DNA of 64,000 nt from Lineolata rhizophorae. Its lineage: Eukaryota > Ascomycota > Dothideomycetes > Lineolatales > Lineolataceae. Shown piece by piece: positions 1 through 11,932 of the stretch; position 1 is the first letter of the stretch; the number at the start of each line of letters is the position of its first letter. The DNA lies in contig MU001709.1 of the NCBI GenBank assembly GCA_010093515.1, positions 7,812 to 71,811 of the forward strand, in the 5' to 3' direction. Position numbers and translations under genes: made by a program. The notes beneath the pieces were generated by a model. The model searched no databases, was not told where the DNA came from, and saw nothing but the letters and a program-made list of their open reading frames with translations.

Positions 1-1513
1 GGTGGAGAAAATTGAGATGTAAGTTGATGGGCGCGCCAGGATGGCTGGGTGGGCCACTAGGTGGTGTGGGCCACTAGGTGGTGGATTACGTTACTGTGTA
101 TTTGTTATTGAAGTTGTAGATATAGGCGGGGGATGTCATACGTCGGCTGCCAGGATTTGTCTAGATAGGTGAATCGGCACAAAAGTCCGTATCATGGGTT
201 TGAAATACAATAAATGGTATGGAACATCAAGCATATATTCCCATCTCCTACCAAAAGGAGGACGGGAAAGAGAAAATAAAAAAGTAAGTTTGAACGAGAG
301 TATTTCATTGGCGGTAGCAAGCTTTGACTAAGTACTACAGTATGGATGGACTTTTTAAATAATCGATAATTGTCTCGAACCGACATTGTCCCCCAGCAAC
401 ACCCGAGAGACGTCTAATTGACCTATCATTGTGAGCAAAGCGTACGATTCCGGAAGGAGTTCAGTCAAATGGCACAGATAGAGTCGGTCACGCAAGGTTC
501 CAAGGCACTACAAGGGTGGTTTAGATCCCATTTTTGTTGGTCTTTCGGACGGTTGTTGTGTTGTGTGGTTTTCTGCTGCATGGAGAGGAGAAGGAGTGAG
601 TGTACCATGGATGCCGCGTTTAGAGCTTTTTTGGGCGAGTGGTCTTGAGTGTGAGTTTTGTTCAAAGGCCGATGAAATACCTCGTTACGAGCTTCATCGT
701 TGAAACTATTGCAAGGCATAACATCTTAGCTCTATACCGAAGTATCCCATTGCTCGAGCCATGTCTACATTGCTCTACTTCATGTTGAAGTCTGTTGCGG
801 AGTAGACTTAGACTTATGGGCTATCTCCCCATATAAGGCTTATTAGAATTGTTTAAAATACAACGCTATGAGTATGCAAGATCGAGGATTCTGGAGAAGA
901 AAATAGAGCCACGGAGTTTTCAACTGCGCAAAGCTGTGCGATCTTTCCCTTCGCACTGCCAAAGCCCTAAACACTGCCACATATTAATAGAGAATAGAAT
1001 AGGAGCATCATGTCACATAAACAGCTCTACATCTGTTTGCTAATATTCCCTCTATTCCCTAAAAGCCCTAAGCTCATTTATACATAGTCCATAGATACAT
1101 ACAAATCATCATCTTCCCCTTCAATCGTGTAAATCCTCCTCTTCGTCAGTAGGTCTTCCTCAGCTCGTTCCAATGTGATCTGTCACAAGCCAGGCATTCA
1201 AAACATTACATGTGGCCTCCTTCCCATCATTCATCTTTTACATGGATGCTCATTCGTGACGCCATAACTATGCAAGAGTACAGGGCGCCATAAGATGGGA
1301 AGGAATATGAGACGAAGAATAATAAGATAAAAAAAGACACCTAAGAAAGGAAAAAGAAATCAAGACAAGAAAAGAAAGAGAAATTCTAAAATGGCAAAAG
1401 GGGTATAATATATATACAACAGAAGATCAAAAAGCAAATAAGAGGAAGGGCTATAACTCATACATCTCAAATCGAAATGCAAAAGATTTCCAGCCACATC
1501 AACTGGCATCTAC
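1..1513. other. Gene-poor left flank
   Basis: No convincing coding region is visible on either strand; the open frames are short and without codon bias. A 17-bp unit is tandemly duplicated at 51-84 (gggccactaggtggtgt, two copies). The last 500 bases are AT-rich and probably include the 3' untranslated region of the minus-strand DUF3433 gene that ends at 1514. Confidence 0.6.
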
Positions 1514-4354
1514 TCACCGATCCAAAATCGTCATCTCCCTCGTTCCCACCCTCCTCACCCTATCTACACCCAGATGTTCACGCCCATCCCTCCCCAAAAA
1601 CACTCCAAAACCATACCGCACATCCCCTGGCTCAACCAACGAGTCCCGCGCCGGCAATGGCCTCCTCAACGCCTCCGCCTCTTCCGCCTTCCTCGCCGGC
1701 CTCTTCTCCTCGTTCATCTTGACGACGTTGCGCTGCGACGACGACGCCATGCCAAGCGCGACCATGGAGCGGCCCCAGGGCCCGCCGACGGGCGCGCCCA
1801 CCAGCCGCGTCACCAGCTCCGCCTTCGTGTGTGGCTCACGGAACGCGCGGTCCGACAGGAGGCGGCTCTGGTAGAGCCAGGAGACTGCGTGGGCGGGCGC
1901 CGTCAGCGCGTGCGGGAGCGCGAGGCGCGCGCCGCGCGACGGCAGCGACGGGACTAGCAGCGCGACTACGGCGAGGGCGTACAGCGCGAGGAAGGCGCAG
2001 AGAGCGATGAAGCCGGGCAGCTGGGCGGCGACGCGGATCGTGTTGCTGGGAGGGTAGTATTGGGTCCAGAAGACGCCGCCGGCGAGGGTTGGGAGCACGG
2101 AGGCTAGTAGCGAAGCGAAGCTGAAGAGGGCGACGCGGTAGTGTCTGTTGAGGAAAGCGGAGATGGTGATGGAGAAGGGGAGGCGGAAGGGATAATCGAG
2201 GAGCAGGGACATCTCAGCGGTGGCACCACGTGGCGAGGAGAGCTCGGCGAAGGGAGTAAGGCGGCGAAAGGCAAAGTCGACGGTCTGAATGAGCAGGTAC
2301 AAGAGGAGGCCGATAGTGGCGGGGACGAAGGAATAGAGGAAGTTGGAAGCGGAAAACCCGGCTGAGAGTTTACGAATTAGCTCTGGTGTCCAAGAGATGA
2401 AACAGGGGAAAAAAGATAATGCGCACCGCGATCAGAGGTGGGCTTACCGGCATTCGTAGCCACGGGCACATCCGGCAGGAAGCCGCGCCCGACTGCACGA
2501 TTCACAAAGCTGACGACGAGGAATGCGATCAGGAGCACGAAAACGATAGTGATCCAAGCCACAACAAACGTGTCCTTGAGATACCAAGGAAGATATCCAC
2601 GTCGGACTTCAGGTGAATAGAGATCCGGTCTTTCGTCGTCATAAGGATGGCTTTCGAGATCCATGAAGCTCATCTCCGGCGCTTTCTCTCTGATCTTGCC
2701 TTGCTCGATCGAATACATTCTTGTAGCGCCACCGGGCTCTCCAATTCCGTAAAAGATATCGCGTGGACGCTTCGACGTGTGCCAATACCCGAGTCGATCC
2801 GTTCGGTGCGCTAGCCTGTAATGGAATTCCGACTTTGAGGTAAAGGCTTCCGAACCAGCGTAGTCGTTCATGATATTGGATCGCTCCAGCATGCAAATGA
2901 GGTCTGCAAGCGACCGAGGATCCCACTTCAAGCCTGTATCTCTCCTCCATATAACCAAGCAAAGAAGAACAAGAGCAAAGATTAGAAATACATAAAGGAC
3001 TACAACAGTCCAAATGACTCCTTGAACGGCGACCCATCTCCAAAGATTTGGAGACGTATTCGTGAAATAGCGGACATTATATGAGGAAGCAAGAAGAGGG
3101 ATGGTAAATGGGAATAGCCAGAATATTACAAAGCAGGCGCCGAGTATTGGTTGGCCTGCCCTGAAGTATTGAAACTTTGGTACAAGAAATTCAGAAGGGT
3201 ACATGTCTAGAAGGATTCCGGGAGTCCGAGCCGTATTGCTGTGATCCGCCATGCTCATGAATGGCACAATTCGCATGACGGCGATCTGAATTTGAAACAA
3301 CCAAACGAGTATGATTGTGTCAATTAGAGTCGGTAAATATTGGAAGACAAAATACCGACTACCTCCGAAACCGTCGTAGTCCCACAGTCCGTTGCGTCGA
3401 AGCGACCAAACGGCCGAGACAATAAGGAGGACAAGCACCGCAAGGCATAGAAACATGTAGAGTCCAAGCATGTGCGGGCGGAGAATGGAAGGGAGGAAGT
3501 TGAGTGTCGGGTGTTGTAGTGACTTGACTTGAGGGTCAATGGGAACAAACATGTCTCGACCTACTAATAAAAAGAAGCTTAATGTTAGCGATTCCTATTC
3601 CATGCCGGCAGCACCGACAAACCTACCTGGAGACTCGGATTTCCGAGGCGGCTCCTCGCTCCGTGGAGGAGCCTGAGCAGCCGGAGGCGCGACATCTATG
3701 TACCCCATCGCTGGGTCCGCTATTATCCTATCCACCGGGTAATCGTCTTCGTCGTCGAGGCCATGGTATAGACGCGTCCCTCGAATTTCCTCATCGCGAG
3801 TGAGCTGGTCGATCGCAAAGCGAATGTATGGCGTCTCGTCAACCCCTGGGGTAGTCGCAGGCGACATCCCAGGATCCATCTGTCCAGCGTGTTCCTCCGG
3901 AATAGGCGACGCGGCAGGGGCCTGCTGCAGGTACGGTGGTGAAGGTTGCTTTTTCAGACTCTTCTCGCTGCTGGTCCCCGCCGCTGGTTCAGGAGCGGAA
4001 GGGCCCGCGGCCGCGTCCCTCGAGGGCCGCCTTTGTGGTCTCAATGATTGTGCAAGACTGCTTTGTGACTGCTGTAAAAGCTCATGGCTTTGCTGCGGCG
4101 ATCTGAATCTCGAAGGCGGCGTGGCGTAGTGGCCCGGTCGCTGGGATCTCTCATCGCTTTCACTGGACCGCGACTCAGAGAGCGAATAGTAGTCTTCGGA
4201 CGCAGTGATGCTGTGCTGCGATTCGGCGTGCGCGAGCTGGGGGCGATTTACTACGAACGCCGGGGTTAGCAAGAGTCGAGTTGAAGTGCGCGCAACCAAA
4301 ACAAGATGACATACCGGTTGTGTTCCTGAGAGAGAACGACTCATTCGAGTTCAT
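1514..4354 (-). CDS. DUF3433-domain multi-pass membrane protein
   Basis: Four exons read on the minus strand: 4354-4315, 4250-3627, 3560-2448 and 2361-1514, giving about 874 residues. All junctions keep frame and have good GT/AG signals. The first 13 codons lie in their own mini-exon. The N-terminal ~200 residues are polar, Ser/Pro/Gln-rich and cytosolic in character, and end in a conserved stretch around TPYIRFAIDQLTRDEE. Two DUF3433-like membrane units follow. One starts after LWDYDGFGGSRYFVF (exon 3); the second begins at the exon 3/4 junction (FSASNFLYSFVPATIG). Between them is a loop containing LKWDPRSLADLI, a signature of the family. The C-terminus ends in a conserved-looking YGFGVFLGRDGREHLGVDRV. 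The biochemical function of the family is unknown. The family assignment is by remembered motif and is strong; the exon 1 start is inferred. Confidence 0.86.
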
Positions 4355-5034
4355 GTCGCTAGAAAATAACAATAGTGAGAGAGCGAGGGAGTTGCGGTGA
4401 AAGCGACCATGAGCGCTACCTGCAGGTACCTGGGCTATGTACCTCTTAAAGCGGGTGCGGCGCCCACTGTGGTGGGGAGCGGCTGGTGTTGTGCCAGCGT
4501 TCGAAACACGATGGCTGGTGGGGTGGCTGGTGAGTGGAGCCTTGGCACGCCACATGTCACACCGTCACCACTAAACCACCCACACATCTCATCGCCCGCG
4601 GACAACGATTCGCAAGGAACAGCAGAATCTTGATCCGGTGCGTCCTTCTTCTAGAGACACTTGCCGAGTACGCGAGCACAGGCGCATAATTGTAAGATAG
4701 GCATACAGAATTACTAGTTAGGCTACGGACTCGAACCGTCATTTTCTGTACTCCACACTACCTTTCATCTTGTTCTATATCTATATTCTTGGCAAGCGGC
4801 TTTAAATTTCATCACATTAAAAGTGACACGGTCATGGCCACTCGCTATTGTCCAATGAGACTTTTGCAGGGCGGGGGCCCAGCGCCGCAAGAGATATCCA
4901 CCTACGCTTGCCTCATGTCATCCCTCCTTCGTTCTCTTTCGCAACACGTCTCTATGACTGTGTGATCGTACCAACACGACTGCATCTCATATACTTCTTT
5001 CTTTCTAAGTACGTCTTTAAGATTTCTTCGCAAA
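4355..5034. other. Intergenic: promoter of DUF3433 gene and upstream of the NLR relic
   Basis: No gene seen. The first ~200 bases should hold the DUF3433 promoter and leader. A sequence resembling a tRNA B box on the minus strand (4725-4735) has no matching A box or acceptor stem. From about 4650 the base composition becomes more AT-rich towards the decayed gene. Confidence 0.5.
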
Positions 5035-6510
5035 ATGGCCGGTCGCGACCTCAAACTGCTGTGCTTGGATAGGGGCGGCGTTCGAGGACTTTCCTCGTTA
5101 TACATCTGTACATCCTCAAGGTCCTAATAGACTCTATCAACCCTGCGAAACCTCCAAACCCATGTGAATGCTTTGATATGATATGCGGGACTAGTACAGA
5201 GGGGCAAATGAAGTGGTTCTGAGTTCTATGAGGTGTTTAGTGCCTAACTCCGATACGCAGCCTGAACGCCATCATGCTGGGCCGCTTGTGCACGGATGTC
5301 AGCAGCTGCATCGACACGTATTTGCAGCTTTCGGAGAATGTATTCAAAAAGACAAAGAGAAAAGTGCCCATGAGCGCGAAATTCGGAATTCAAGGGAGAT
5401 ACGACAGTGAGATGTTGAACGAAGTAGTCATCGGAAAGCCAAGGATACAGCAAGGGTGTCTCTTCAAAGATTCTTACAGTAATTGCAAAACGTGAGGGAC
5501 TTTCGAAGACCTGACTCATTGAAAAGCAAGACTCTAACGCGCATCAGGTTCGTATTTACTACGAGCGGTCAAACTTCATCCATCGTTTTTCTTAGGACCT
5601 ACCGATCTCGGGACTCTTCGGACCTTACAGCTCTACAAAAATTTGGAGGCAGTTCTTGCAACATCCGCTGCGCCGTCAATTTTTGACCCAGTGAGGATCG
5701 GCCGTTACGGTCGCAAATTTGGCGACGGTGGGACTGGAGCAAATAACCTAATTGACGAGCTATGGAATGAGAATATCGATGTGTGCAAGGCCCGCTCGTG
5801 GGAAAACTGTCCTGTATTGTATCAATTGGTACAAGAGTCTCAGATGTCCAAGAATTTAGTGAAGGTCTTGTGGGCCCTGTTTGTGCTCTCAAACGCATAT
5901 CGACAGACATTGAGAACACGGCCGACAGATTTCGCCGGGGGCATCCAGAGCTTATAGTAACGGCCAGAGGTATTTTCGGTTCAACGTATCCCGTGGCCTT
6001 GCTAGCAACTTTGCTCTATATGAGGCTTCTCAAAATGCCTTAATCCAGGAAATGACAAGCAGATGTCTCATATCACAACCAACATGAGAGCGTCAGGAAG
6101 TGTGCAAAAATCATTGAAAAGCATCAAGAAGCACCACAAGCGCTGGTTTTGAGTCACCAAATATCTCATGCTCTTGTCTGCTCAGACATTCTTGGGCGAT
6201 CAGAATAGAAGATTGTGCTCTAAAAACTCAGGTACAGGTCCTGCAATGGACTCTATTCCCTCTCAGACTACAGCCCCGGAAGGATGCACAAGGCGAATCT
6301 TGGATGGAGTGTGCCCGGAGACTACTCTCTGGCTACTGAGCCATCCGATATTCTGTTCCTAGTTAGGTGGGATCGGAAATCGCTGCCTCTGGTTGTCCGG
6401 CATGGCGGGAGGTCGCAAAACACTCTTGAGCTTGACGGCAGTAGGGACTGCTTGCCGACATCACGAAATTCACGGCCATGCTTACGCGCATGGGTTTTAT
6501 GATGACACGA
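5035..6510 (+). pseudogene. Decayed patatin-NACHT (NLR-type) gene
   Basis: Pieces of one gene can be followed through all three plus frames. Starting at ATG 5035, a patatin-like phospholipase N-terminus reads LKLLCLDRGGVRGLSSL; the family oxyanion motif is DGGGxRG, so one Gly is replaced by Arg. A frameshift follows within about 30 codons. Next comes the nucleophile segment CFDMICGTSTEG (family GTSTGG; the Ser is kept). At about 5640-5760 there is AVLATSAAPSIFDPVRIG and then FGDGGTGANN, matching the catalytic Asp region. At 6000-6060 a fragment reads like the usual patatin end (FALYEASQNALIQE). Further on, 6320-6440 contains LWLLSHPIF and then CLWLSGMAGGRKTLLSLTAV, which resembles the linker and P-loop of fungal NACHT NLRs, with the GxGKT motif damaged. 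No open frame covers more than a fraction of the gene. In fungi patatin-NACHT proteins are NLR-like candidates for non-self recognition. The identity of the patatin part is firm; the NACHT part is likely. Confidence 0.78.
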
Positions 6511-7123
6511 ACAGAACCTAATTGACGGCAATGGCTCTATTTGAAAGCTACACAAAGCAGCTTCTATTCATTCAAGATATCCGGAGCAAGAAGCGTGATC
6601 GCGAGGTCAATGGATCTTAGAGTCTTATAGTACCGGAAGGCAGCGATCGACTACCATGGCCAAATTAACTAGAAATATTTTCTTCCTACTTCTAGGAAGC
6701 GTCGGGCTCGCTATGTTTAACATCCGCCGTCGATGCAGACATAACCTCACTAGAAAGACTCATAGAATAAGAATTAAAGCATTCAACGCCGAGGAGACTC
6801 TTGACTCAATACCAATGCGCCTCTACAGATTCGTAGCAAACGCATGAAAGTTGGAAGACGCGAAAACTATACCGGGTTGGGCCTCCATACAACAATTCGC
6901 CAGCCCACATCTATGTACCCGCCTGAGCAATCAACCTGTCCGCCCCGGTCCACGATCCAAATCCAAACCCAGTCCAAGCAAGGCCACAAGACCACCGTCC
7001 CTTGCACACTTATCCCTAGCCCCCAGACTCCAGGACCCGTTAAAACTCCCATAATACTCAGCCCAGCACCTTGACCTCCCAGCCACATCCAAAACAATGA
7101 CCGGATCACACGCCACACCTTCT
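6511..7123. other. Intergenic, no gene seen
   Basis: Only short frames without family signal. Part of it may be further eroded sequence from the NLR relic, but no NACHT or repeat-domain motifs are legible beyond about 6.5 kb. From about 6.9 kb the sequence becomes C-rich on the plus strand, as expected of the 3' end of the following minus-strand gene. Confidence 0.4.
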
Positions 7124-7684
7124 TCACCTCACAGGCCCCAACTCACTCCCCTCATCATCGTCCTCATCGTCCTCACCACTGCTCTCGCCCTCTCTACCTT
7201 CCGAAATAAACAACCCGCTGAACCGCGCCGGTCCTTCTCCACTACTCCGTCTCGCCACATTTCCTAGTTGTTGCGCCTCTTCATGCACGGGGGCCCCCTC
7301 CGCGCCGCCCCGGAGGCCTTGCTGGTGCTGCCGCCGAACGCCCTCGTCCGCCGGTTCGACGTCACCGACGTCATCTTCATCGTCGCTGTCGCTGCTGCTG
7401 CTCCCGACGCTGACTTCGCTGATGGCAACCTCGACGTCTCGTAGCGCCTCGGCATTTCCGGGCCCCGCAGCGCCGCCGCCCAGGCCACCACTTGGGTTCG
7501 CAATGGCGCTGAATGCCTGACCGCCGTGGGCGTCGCTGGTGTCTTCGAGGCCGCTCTGCTCGCGTTTGCGCTGCGCGAGGCGCGCGGCAAATTGACGGCG
7601 GGCTCGGGAAGGTCGGATGGCGAGCGGAGGAGGTACGTTGGTGGACTGTACGGGAAAGATGGTGTTAGCTGTATCCGCCTTCAT
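7124..7684 (-). CDS. Small acidic hypothetical protein
   Basis: One minus-strand open frame of 186 codons from ATG 7684. The start is basic and looks structured (around SRARRQFAARLAQRKREQ). It is followed by a Gly-rich stretch, a Ser/Asp/Glu run (GSSSSDSDDEDD), and a second acidic run near the C-terminus (SSGEDDEDDDEGSE). No known domain is recognised. The basic start and acidic runs suggest a nuclear or cytosolic disordered protein, but that is inference. A competing frame on the same strand is also open for about 100 codons. The choice therefore rests on the ATG and the protein-like N-terminus. It could be an exon of a longer gene or a non-coding transcript. It lies about 1 kb downstream of the SAPS gene on the same strand. 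Confidence 0.45.
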   Translation of the reverse strand: MKADTANTIFPVQSTNVPPPLAIRPSRARRQFAARLAQRKREQSGLEDTSDAHGGQAFSAIANPSGGLGGGAAGPGNAEALRDVEVAISEVSVGSSSSDSDDEDDVGDVEPADEGVRRQHQQGLRGGAEGAPVHEEAQQLGNVARRSSGEGPARFSGLFISEGREGESSGEDDEDDDEGSELGPVR

Positions 7685-8677
7685 GTGAGAAGACAAGATA
7701 TGATAGGATGTGGAGAATATGAGTATAAATGAACGGAGCGAAATGAAACGTGTAAGCGTTAATAGAGAAAAGAAAGCTGAGGGATGTCGGTAAAAAAAGG
7801 GTGAAAAATGGCGTCATGTATGCCTAAGAACAACTTGCAGTGTGGGGTGGAGTGATGTAGCATGGTTGATGAGCATGGTAGGCGGCAATGGTGGCAGTGG
7901 TAGCAGTTATCTGACGGTGGTGACGGCAGTGCGCGACGCCACTAAAGTACGGAGCCCACGACTTGTGGCAGTGGACATTCGAGCTATGACTAACTCCGTA
8001 CGTGGCGTTGCCTACCCGTCCAATCTGTTGGGCTGGATACTTGTGTCCTTGCTTGAGTGCGGCTACGGCTGCTGTGGCTGCTGGCTAGCGAAAGCAAAAA
8101 ATGGGGAAGGGGAAGACTGTGTACAGAGATACAGACAGGTAAACAAGTGAGGTAGGTAGGTAGGTATCATATTGACAAGCTAACAAGGACGCAAACACTA
8201 TTGGGTATAATAGGACCTTGCGTGATGAATGGCTCGCGAGAAGAATGTGAGAGATGTGTGGTGGGGACATAAAGGGGCTTGACGTTGATATCTAAGTAGA
8301 ACGAAAACATAGGAACAGGATATCGTATTTGTCGGAGAGACAAGAGAATGTGAAGTCATGTAGTCGGATCAGTCGTAGCAAGCAGTCCTTTCATGTGCAG
8401 CTGGTATACCCAAACATCGTTGACCAGGAACTCTTTCAGAAGCCCAATACAAAGGAGGGAAAAAGTGAAGCAAAAGGGAGGGTGACCATACATAGTGTAG
8501 TGTAAAATAATGAGACGAGGTAAAACCAAGGGGCAAGGGCAAAACAAAACCAGTACCCACAGCCAACGTTGCGCACTGCACCACGCACTGCACCTGCACC
8601 GCACCGCACAGCACACCGCAAACCACGCACAACTCACCACTGCCACCCCTCCACCACCAACCACACTACCATCACCC
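7685..8677. other. Intergenic between SAPS gene and small acidic gene
   Basis: About 1 kb with no supported gene. It contains a short GGTA tetranucleotide run at 8151-8167 and an A/C-rich strand bias from 8500 on, where long overlapping frames on both strands arise from simple composition. It probably holds the 3' region of the SAPS gene and the promoter of the 7.1-7.7 kb gene. Confidence 0.5.
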
Positions 8678-11600
8678 TCATCGATACTCCATCTCCACAT
8701 CTTCAAAAGAGAGTTCACCCACTTGATCAGCATCCCCCACGTGCTCCCCTACTCCCTCCACCCCACCGTCCTCCATCTCCTCGTCCTCCTCATCACTCGA
8801 ATGACTGAATCCAGACAACAATCCTGCACCACTGACCCCTCCTCCGTATGCGCCTCCACTTGCGCCCGCCCCAGCCCCTCCACCCAACTCCATGCTATCG
8901 AGCCCGATGGAGCCGTTGCCAGAGCTGACGCCGCCACCGCCGCCGCCGAAGCCGCCTCCGCCCGCCACTGCGTTGAGCACGGCTTGCCGCGGGCCGACGC
9001 CCAGGTCGGGCCGCACGCCGCCCAGGATAGCGTTGTCGCGCTCGCGCGTCTCCGCCAGCGTCGTCTCCACGTACGTGACCCACTCGGCCGATGTGACCTT
9101 TTGGACGACCGAGGGTGCGAGCGGCTGCGGCATCAACAGCTGATGAGACGGTGACGACCCCGTGGCTGCGGCGGCAGCCATGCTAGCATCGTGGGCGGCC
9201 GCAGAGGCGGCGGCGGAAGTCTCACCGGCCGCTGCGGTGGCCTGCGCGTGCTGTGCGGCAGCTTGAGCCTGGGCTTGGCGCTCGGTGAATTTGACGACCT
9301 CCTCGGCGATGAGCGTTAGGTGGCCCATGTAGCCGAGGCGCATGTGAGTCTCGTCCTGTGCGCGGTCAGAGGCGCGCTGGCCCTCGACGATGCGGTCCGT
9401 GATGGCGCCTGTTTCGAAGAGATCAATAGCAAGGCCACGGTTGAAGCCGCGATCCATCTGGCCGTTGAAGACCTGCTGCACCACATCGTAGACGACGTTG
9501 TGAAGGAAGTTGTTCCAGGGAAAGCGGAAGAAGAAGTCCTGTAGAATACTATTAGAAGAGAGGAAACTTCGATGGGCATATTGGATACTTTCGACTCACT
9601 AGGATGGTCGGCACGACCCTGTTTTCCACGAACATAATCTTCAACATATCACCCACCACCGGCGTCCCATCAATGTCCACCTCGTAGTAAACTCCATACG
9701 GCCCCTCCCTCGTTGCCTCCACCGTGCCCATTTCCTGTCCCTCCTCTTCGCCCACGGCCTTTTTCGTTTCCTCCGCCTTCCTGTCATCCCTCTCGCCCTT
9801 AACCACACCTCCCTTCTTTGCAAACAGTGGCGGGGGCTTATCCTCGGGATGGGGCGACATGCCCGACGGTTCCTCGAATTCCTGCCGACGTTCCTTCTTG
9901 ACCTTAGGCTCCTTTGCGGTCAACTGTTGCGACAGCAGGGACTTTCCTCCGGCAGATTCCTGCTTATCATCTTCCGCCATAACGGTATCGCTGTCTAGCT
10001 CAATCCCGCCCACCCTCTCGGTGACCCCTGCTGCAGTCGGGCTTTCCGCATCCTTCTTCCCCTTCTTTCCCCTGGTGTCCTCTTCCTCACTACTCCCTTC
10101 ATCCTCATCCCTTGCAAACACTTCCCTCCCCTCGACCCTCTCGAACCCTTCCTCCTCGGCTGAGCCCGCCAACTTTTTCCGAACCTCGTCCGCTTCCTCC
10201 TCACTGGTCGCCGACGGGAACCTGGCATGCGTGAACCCTTGAGAATCCACGCTCTTGCTGAACTCCTCCCTGCTCTCAGCACTTCCGGAGCTTGCTCTTC
10301 TCCTGCGGCCACCGACGCCCTCATCCTCGCTATCCTCGACATCCTCGCTCAACACGTCTTCGTCGGCGCCGCCCTCGCCTCGGCCCTGCGCCAGCACGCC
10401 GAGCTTGCCCTCGCGCTTCAGGCGCTCGCGCTCGGCATCGCGCCGCGCCACGTCGGCCTCGGCGCCGCGCTCGTTCAGCAGCGCCATATTGGAGCAGTGC
10501 AGCAGCTCCGCCATGAGCTCGCACGTCTTGAAGCGGTCGAAGCCGAGTGGCTCGATCTTGCCGCCAAACGCCGCCTTGAGCTCGCGCCTGCCCGTCGAGA
10601 TCGTGCCGTCGGAATGCGTTATGGGCGCCACTTTGTCACCCCGTAGGATTAGGTCCATGAAATCGGGCACATTCTCGGCGAACTGGCGTAGGAGCGTGCC
10701 GAGATAGATCGGGTCCGAGGTCTTGGGCACGGGGCCCGCTTGGTTCTCTTGGTCGTAATCGGAGTTGTTTTTGCGGATGACTTCGATGACGATACCGACG
10801 CCGACAGTAAGCGGATTACCGCCGCCAAGCATGTCCGATATAAGGCGGCGAACGCAGGGCGCGGACACGAGTTGGCGGGTTAGCTCGTTGGGTCCAATGA
10901 CCGACTGGTCAGCTGTGGTTGCGTTGGCGCTGATAGTAATGATGGCTTTGAGGAAGTCCCCAGCGGAGGTTTGGACGGAAGGGGGGTGTTGCGGAGAAAG
11001 ATAGGAGAGGAGAATGGGGATGAGGCTTTGGGATTGTAACCACTGCAGCGCAAACCGTTAGCAAATGCATCCATCGTTAGGTAGTTCGTGCGTTGGGGCT
11101 TGTCTGCCCACAACGGTGACAGAAAACAGAGAGAACTTACGTCAACGATTCCCTGCCCACCTTCTGCTTTCTCCAAACTCACAATCTTCAGCAGCAAATC
11201 CATTACCATGGGACAATCCACATGCTGCAGCATATCCTCCACCACGCCATCCAGGCTTTTGAAGAATTCCAACATCTCCTCCGTCTTCCTATCGAGGAGT
11301 GCCTCATTGACCTTTGTAAAATACCCAGCCTGCACGGGATCCAGCTGCGGAGGTTGTTTCAAATACTTCCAGAACTCGCGCAGCGTATCGCGGCTCTCGA
11401 GCAACGCCTCCGAAATAGACCAGACCTCGGAAGCCAGTATCTCACAGGCCACGTACGCGTACTTCAGTCGCTGTTTGTCCTCTTTGGATTCGTCACTGTC
11501 TGCAGCGGCGCCCCCCGAGGTAGCGCGGCCTTTATTAGACGACGTGGATTTCGAGCGACCGCGGCTCTTGCTGAACAGGACTTCAATCCCTCTCTTTTCG

Positions 11601-11932
11601 CTCTTCTCGCCCTCGTCCTTCTCTAATTTCGCGCCTGGAGAGTCTAATGCACCCTTGTCATCACCCTCGTCATCAACACCCGCCTTTTCTTTCTCCGGCT
11701 CCGCACCATCGCCGTTGCCCCTCGCAGGGTCCTTCGGCGGCGCAACCACGTATTGCAACAGGCGCTCGAGCACCTTCGGGTCGCGCAGGTACTCGATCAG
11801 CTTGGAGTTCTGCTGCTTGAGTTCCTGGATGAGGTCCGACTCGTCGAGTAGCTCCTCGACAGTGACATCGGGCTTATCAAGAATGCTATCGAGGGTGCTG
11901 ATGTTGGCGTAGCCGCCGAAGCGCCAGAACAT
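8678..11932 (-). CDS. SIT4 phosphatase-associated protein (SAPS family)
   Basis: Three minus-strand exons: 11932-11141, 11042-9600 and 9538-8678. They are all in phase and give about 1031 residues. The ATG has a good context (gccaccATG). The N-terminus MFWRFGGYANISTLDSILDK, followed by an EELLDESDLIQELK segment, is the hallmark of SAPS proteins (yeast Sap155/185/190, vertebrate PP6R). The helical-repeat core continues across the introns (IYLGTLLRQFAENVPDFMD, RFPWNNFLHNVVYDVVQQVF). Long acidic, Ser-rich inserts interrupt the core in exons 1 and 2, and the last ~150 residues are Ala/Gly-rich and disordered. In yeast SAPs bind the PP2A-like phosphatase Sit4 and direct it in TOR and G1/S control; the same role is inferred here. 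It is divergent from the Vps60 gene, with 1.3 kb between the start codons. Confidence 0.93.

Noticed and set aside
4725-4735. A perfect tRNA B-box-like sequence on the minus strand (GGTTCGAGTCC)
   Set aside because: No A box at the expected distance, only a partial T stem, and no complementary acceptor ends.
8510-9154. A 214-codon plus-strand frame downstream of the SAPS gene
   Set aside because: No in-frame protein features; arises from A/C-rich sequence and overlaps the antisense of SAPS exon 3.
9724-10707. Plus-strand frames of 140-172 codons opposite the SAPS gene
   Set aside because: Antisense to a well-supported exon; Ser/Pro-rich shadow of acidic coding repeats.
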